A stretch of 59,808 nt of DNA. It comes from a virus. The notes under the pieces are model-generated. The model was not told where the DNA came from, did no database searches, and was given only the letters and a program-made list of their open reading frames with translations. The stretch is taken from positions 1-59,808 of the IMG/VR virus record IMGVR_UViG_3300007512_000039; one strand, 5' to 3'. Numbering within the stretch: the first letter of the stretch is position 1; each line of letters starts with the position of its first letter. The translations under genes were made by a program, and so were the position numbers. Below, one piece after another: positions 57,595 through 59,808 of this stretch.

Positions 57595-58206
57595 ATGCCC
57601 CAGAAGAAGTCTGTTCCTAAGGTCTGTGAGGTGTGCGGAGACGTATTTCTTGTGCGGCCGGTGGACGCGAGACGGCATCCCTGCCGGTTCTGTAGTCGCT
57701 CCTGTAAAGGCAAGGCCCAGCCTCCTATAAGCAGAGGATTGACCGGAGAGGATAATCCGAACTGGAAAGGGGGGCTGACCTTCAGCAAGTCTACAGGGTA
57801 CTGGAGAGTCTTACAGCCCACACATCAGCGAGCAGACCATCTGGGGTACGTCAAGCGAGCGGACTTGGTACTGGAAGAGAAACTTGGGCGGCCTTTACTT
57901 CCCAATGAGATTGCGCACCACGTCAACGAAGATCGGGCAGATGACTCCCCAGAGAACCTGGAGTGCATGGACTATGGCGAGCACCGGCTGATGCACATCC
58001 AGCAGAGGGCAGAGCGTGCTCGGCAGTTAAACCCTCCGAAGCCGAAACAACCAGATCACCCCAGCAACCGCCGCTATACGTGGCCCTCGGATTCTGAGCT
58101 CCTCGAGATGAGGAAGACGATGAGCCTTCGACAGATTGCGGCCATAGTCGGCTGCGGCCATAAGACCGTAGATAGACGTCTCTCTCGTATTTCCTCCTCG
58201 AGATAA
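57595..58206 (+). CDS. HNH endonuclease with zinc finger and HTH, 203 aa
   Basis: The N-terminus has a Cys cluster (CEVCGDVFL, CRFCSRSCKG). The HNH_3-type core reads LPNEIAHHVNEDRADDSPEN and LECMDYGEHRLMH. The C-terminus has a helix-turn-helix (SLRQIAAIVGCGHKTVDRRL). The ATG is 7 bases after tRNA-His and no ribosome site is visible. Its stop TAA is followed by TCCCG, a 3' tRNA-like end, as in the Gly unit. Confidence 0.85.
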   Translation: MPQKKSVPKVCEVCGDVFLVRPVDARRHPCRFCSRSCKGKAQPPISRGLTGEDNPNWKGGLTFSKSTGYWRVLQPTHQRADHLGYVKRADLVLEEKLGRPLLPNEIAHHVNEDRADDSPENLECMDYGEHRLMHIQQRAERARQLNPPKPKQPDHPSNRRYTWPSDSELLEMRKTMSLRQIAAIVGCGHKTVDRRLSRISSSR

Positions 58207-58222
58207 TCCCGTCGCTCACCTA
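58207..58222 (+). pseudogene. Possible 3' tRNA remnant (His unit)
   Basis: TCCCGTCGCTCACC follows the HNH stop directly and resembles a T-stem plus acceptor end. CGCTCAC-C pairs only partly with the acceptor of the broken tRNA-His, and the 5' T-stem half is missing. Tentative. Confidence 0.35.
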
Positions 58223-58230
58223 CCTTTCTC

Positions 58231-58268
58231 GGGAGAGTGGTGTAACTGGCAGCACGTGAGGCTCTTCA
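58231..58268 (+). tRNA. 5' piece of a split tRNA (Lys-CTT-like)
   Basis: It has acceptor half GGGAGAG, D arm GTG/CAC, and anticodon 5' stem TGAGG with loop CTCTTCA, then it meets tRNA-Pro one base later. Joined to the 3' piece at 58929 it gives a full 72-base tRNA with anticodon CTT. The break is in the anticodon loop. Confidence 0.65.
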
Positions 58269-58269
58269 T

Positions 58270-58343
58270 GGACGGGTAGCTCAGCAGGCCAGAGCGTCCG
58301 GCTTTGGACCGGAAGGTGTGCGGTTCGAGTCCGCCCCCGTCTT
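58270..58343 (+). tRNA. tRNA-Pro(TGG)
   Basis: The acceptor GGACGGG/CCCGTCT pairs (one G-U). The anticodon arm TCCGG-CTTTGGA-CCGGA is perfect and gives TGG. The T arm is GCGG-TTCGAGT-CCGC with an outer mismatch. Confidence 0.88.
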
Positions 58344-58368
58344 CTCAAACCATGCAGCCGTGTTATAG

Positions 58369-58386
58369 CCATACAAAAGGGTATGG
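58369..58386 (+). promoter_or_regulatory. Hairpin just before the third HNH start
   Basis: CCATAC and GTATGG pair around AAAAGG. The ATG follows after TTCG. There is no free ribosome site. The placing is like the hairpin before the first HNH gene. Confidence 0.5.
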
Positions 58387-58390
58387 TTCG

Positions 58391-58936
58391 ATGTCTGAGT
58401 CTCAAAGGAAGAGAGACGTAGTTCGCCGGCTAAGAACGGAAGGCAAGAGCTACAAGGAGATTGCCGAAGCAACAGGGCTCACCAAGTCGACTATTGCATA
58501 CCATGCAAGAAGATTGGGAATACCAGCCCAACCCCAGCGCCGTGATTACCCCTGGAATGAAATCCAGAAGATGTATGAGAGTGGGGCAACTTATCGGGAG
58601 TGCGCGCAGAAGTACGGGTTCTCCCGTACTGCATGGGACACGGCAAAACGTCGAGGGCTTATACACCCACGGGAGAAGAGGAGGCCTGTTGAACTCTACT
58701 TCTCTTGGAGGAAGAAGCTGTCGTCAACGGCAAAGAAGCGCCTGTTCGATGAGGGTATGTTGAAAAAGGAGTGCTCTATATGCGGACAAGGACCTGTATG
58801 GGCTGGGAAGCCTCTCGTTATACAGATTGATCACATCAATGGAAACCCCGCGGACAATCGTCGTGAGAATCTACGGCCGGTGTGCCCGAACTGTCATTCT
58901 CAGACCCCGACGTTTTGCGGGCGAAACATCACCTAA
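58391..58936 (+). CDS. HNH endonuclease with HTH, 181 aa
   Basis: The N-terminus is a helix-turn-helix (SYKEIAEATGLTKSTIAYHA) followed by a second one (TYRECAQKYGFSRTAWDTAK). The C-terminal HNH core reads CSICGQGPVWAGKPLVIQID, HINGNPADNRRENL and PVCPNCHSQTPTF. The ATG at 58391 is used; the longer frame from 58304 runs over tRNA-Pro. Its stop is inside the 3' half of a broken tRNA. Confidence 0.87.
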   Translation: MSESQRKRDVVRRLRTEGKSYKEIAEATGLTKSTIAYHARRLGIPAQPQRRDYPWNEIQKMYESGATYRECAQKYGFSRTAWDTAKRRGLIHPREKRRPVELYFSWRKKLSSTAKKRLFDEGMLKKECSICGQGPVWAGKPLVIQIDHINGNPADNRRENLRPVCPNCHSQTPTFCGRNIT

Positions 58937-58965
58937 GGAGACTGGTTCGAACCCGGCCTCTCCTT
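58929..58965 (+). tRNA. 3' piece of the split Lys-like tRNA
   Basis: The anticodon 3' stem CCTAA, variable GGAG, T arm ACTGG-TTCGAAC-CCGGC (outer mismatch) and acceptor CTCTCCT are present. The acceptor pairs with GGGAGAG at 58231 along all seven positions (one G-U). Confidence 0.68.
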
Positions 58966-59187
58966 CTACTTGAACGCAGCTGTGAGTTCGAGCACGACGG
59001 CACTGATGAACCAGTTGTCGCGCTGAAGACCGATCTTCCCGTCACTGCAGCGGACCAGATGCCGCTTCCCCTCTTCGGAGAGGAAGTCCAGCTTCAAGCC
59101 GAGCTCCTTCTCTGCCTCTTCGACACTCACCGGCACCATCTTGTCGAAGGGCGGCTTCCGCTTCACTTCAGGAGCCTGTCCTGCCAT
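58966..59187 (-). CDS. Unknown small protein, 73 aa
   Basis: A small alpha/beta protein (FDKMVPVSVEEAEKELGLKL, GKIGLQRDNWFISAVVLEL). It ends at the border of the split tRNA and overlaps the upstream gene end by 25 bases. Function unknown. Confidence 0.6.
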   Translation of the reverse strand: MAGQAPEVKRKPPFDKMVPVSVEEAEKELGLKLDFLSEEGKRHLVRCSDGKIGLQRDNWFISAVVLELTAAFK

Positions 59188-59372
59188 CCCGGCTGAATCT
59201 CATCCTCGGGGTTCCTCGCCGCACGCTCCCTGAAGCGCTTCAGGTCTGAGTCCGTGAGATGGAAGGTCTCGAAGAGTCCATCAGGCATGACAACGAGGAC
59301 AGAGTGGTACCGAGCAGGAGAGCCGAACGTGCGCTCCTTGTTCTCCGTCGTGACCAGCTTTCCGAGCTTCAT
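59163..59372 (-). CDS. Unknown small protein, 69 aa
   Basis: A small protein with a beta part (FGSPARYHSVLVVMPDGLFE) and a charged helix (SDLKRFRERAARNPEDEI). Coupled by a four-base overlap to the gene before it. Function unknown. Confidence 0.6.
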   Translation of the reverse strand: MKLGKLVTTENKERTFGSPARYHSVLVVMPDGLFETFHLTDSDLKRFRERAARNPEDEIQPGWQDRLLK

Positions 59373-59779
59373 CGTTCCTCTGCCATGCCTCCCGTAGTGG
59401 TTCCGCCTGTTGATCCCGTGCCGGAGTCTTCTTGCAAGGACTCCAACGGCTCAGGCAGCTCAGTCACGACCACAGGGGGCTGGCTCCATCGCAAGTAGGC
59501 GGCGTAGACGGCAGCCCTGCAGACGTCGTTCTCGACGGCATCAGCGATGCTCTCGAGCGGCAGGTGTGATGGCCTGGTCGGGTCTGCCTCGTAGACGTCC
59601 ATGGATGGCTGCTCCCAGTTGGGAGGCGCGTAGCCTTGATCTGCCAGGCGCATGTCCCGTAGAACGGCTTTCACGGCCCCGAGGTCGTCCTTTACTTGGA
59701 GGACATCCTTGGCCACCTTCTCGGTGCGTACTTGGAACTGCATGGCCTCCTCGGTGCGATCAGCAGCACGCTGGATCAT
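59369..59779 (-). CDS. Unknown protein, 136 aa, possibly cut by window end
   Basis: The N-terminal 45 residues form a helix with coiled-coil character (TEKVAKDVLQVKDDLGAVKA). The middle is Pro-rich and the C-terminus Gly/Thr-rich. The frame stays open to the window edge, so the real start may be outside. Function unknown. Confidence 0.55.
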   Translation of the reverse strand: MIQRAADRTEEAMQFQVRTEKVAKDVLQVKDDLGAVKAVLRDMRLADQGYAPPNWEQPSMDVYEADPTRPSHLPLESIADAVENDVCRAAVYAAYLRWSQPPVVVTELPEPLESLQEDSGTGSTGGTTTGGMAEER

Positions 59780-59808
59780 GGCTTCATGGTCAAGAGGAGC
59801 ACCTTCCG

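Larger units (their letters stand above)
58269..58928 (+). mobile_element. tRNA-Pro plus HNH cassette inside a tRNA gene
   Basis: About 660 bases lie between the two halves of a Lys-like tRNA. The insert holds an intact tRNA-Pro and most of an HNH gene, whose stop lies inside the anticodon 3' stem of the 3' piece. TCA occurs at both edges, as a short target repeat might. Confidence 0.6.

Noticed and set aside
58304-58390. N-terminal extension of the third HNH protein
   Set aside because: The extra 29 codons run through tRNA-Pro; the ATG at 58391 just after the hairpin is more likely.
1-59808. CRISPR array
   Set aside because: No regularly spaced identical repeats were seen; repeats present are protein-coding or tRNA parts.

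Overview
This window is a block of a large, GC-rich tailed-phage genome, and the contractile-tail gene set makes it a myovirus. The sequence shows this through a large terminase, a probable capsid-maturation protease, an HK97-type major capsid candidate, a very long tail sheath, a tail-tube candidate, tail-fibre-like proteins, an endolysin and many phage-style tRNA genes. No ribosomal, core metabolic or integrase genes were seen. The host cannot be named. Two small proteins near the lysis genes look like spanin parts, which would fit a Gram-negative host, but that is weak evidence.

Layout. 47-3516 (+): four unassigned, probably virion, proteins. 3517-5204 (-): RNase HII and two unknowns. 5276-8359 (+): large terminase interrupted by an intein in its P-loop. 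8462-10339 (-): three small proteins, one with a DNA-binding helix-turn-helix. 10385-34089 (+): the main head-neck-tail operon, with a protease-like head protein carrying a second intein, scaffold-like proteins, major capsid, an HNH endonuclease, neck-type proteins, a 1375-residue sheath and a tube candidate. 34073-37624 (-): a MoxR-type ATPase next to a VWA protein. 37710-40180 (+): a D12-class DNA adenine methylase and a ParB-like protein. 40213-48742 (-): fibre and adhesin-like virion proteins. 48893-53758: spanin-like proteins, a GyrB/ParE-type topoisomerase subunit, a 2OG-Fe(II) oxygenase and an endolysin. 53904-58965: about 20 tRNA genes or tRNA pieces with small membrane proteins and three HNH endonuclease genes. 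58966-59779 (-): three small unknowns.

The most unusual feature is in the tRNA region. At least two tRNA genes (a Gly-GCC and a Lys-CTT-like gene) are each cut into a 5' piece and a 3' piece whose acceptor stems still match across about 640-660 bases. Each cut holds one intact tRNA followed by one HNH endonuclease gene, and the endonuclease stop codon lies at the edge of the 3' tRNA piece. A third, more decayed unit surrounds tRNA-His. In the Gly and His cases the intact tRNA has the same anticodon as the broken one. I infer a mobile HNH-plus-replacement-tRNA cassette that destroys its target tRNA gene and supplies a substitute.

How the genes may work together: terminase, protease, capsid, neck, sheath, tube and fibres build the virion. 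A short K-x-A-S motif recurs about 20 times across head-region proteins and may be a shared assembly or processing signal. The tRNAs, topoisomerase, methylase and RNase HII would support phage replication and translation. No portal or tape-measure protein was recognised here.
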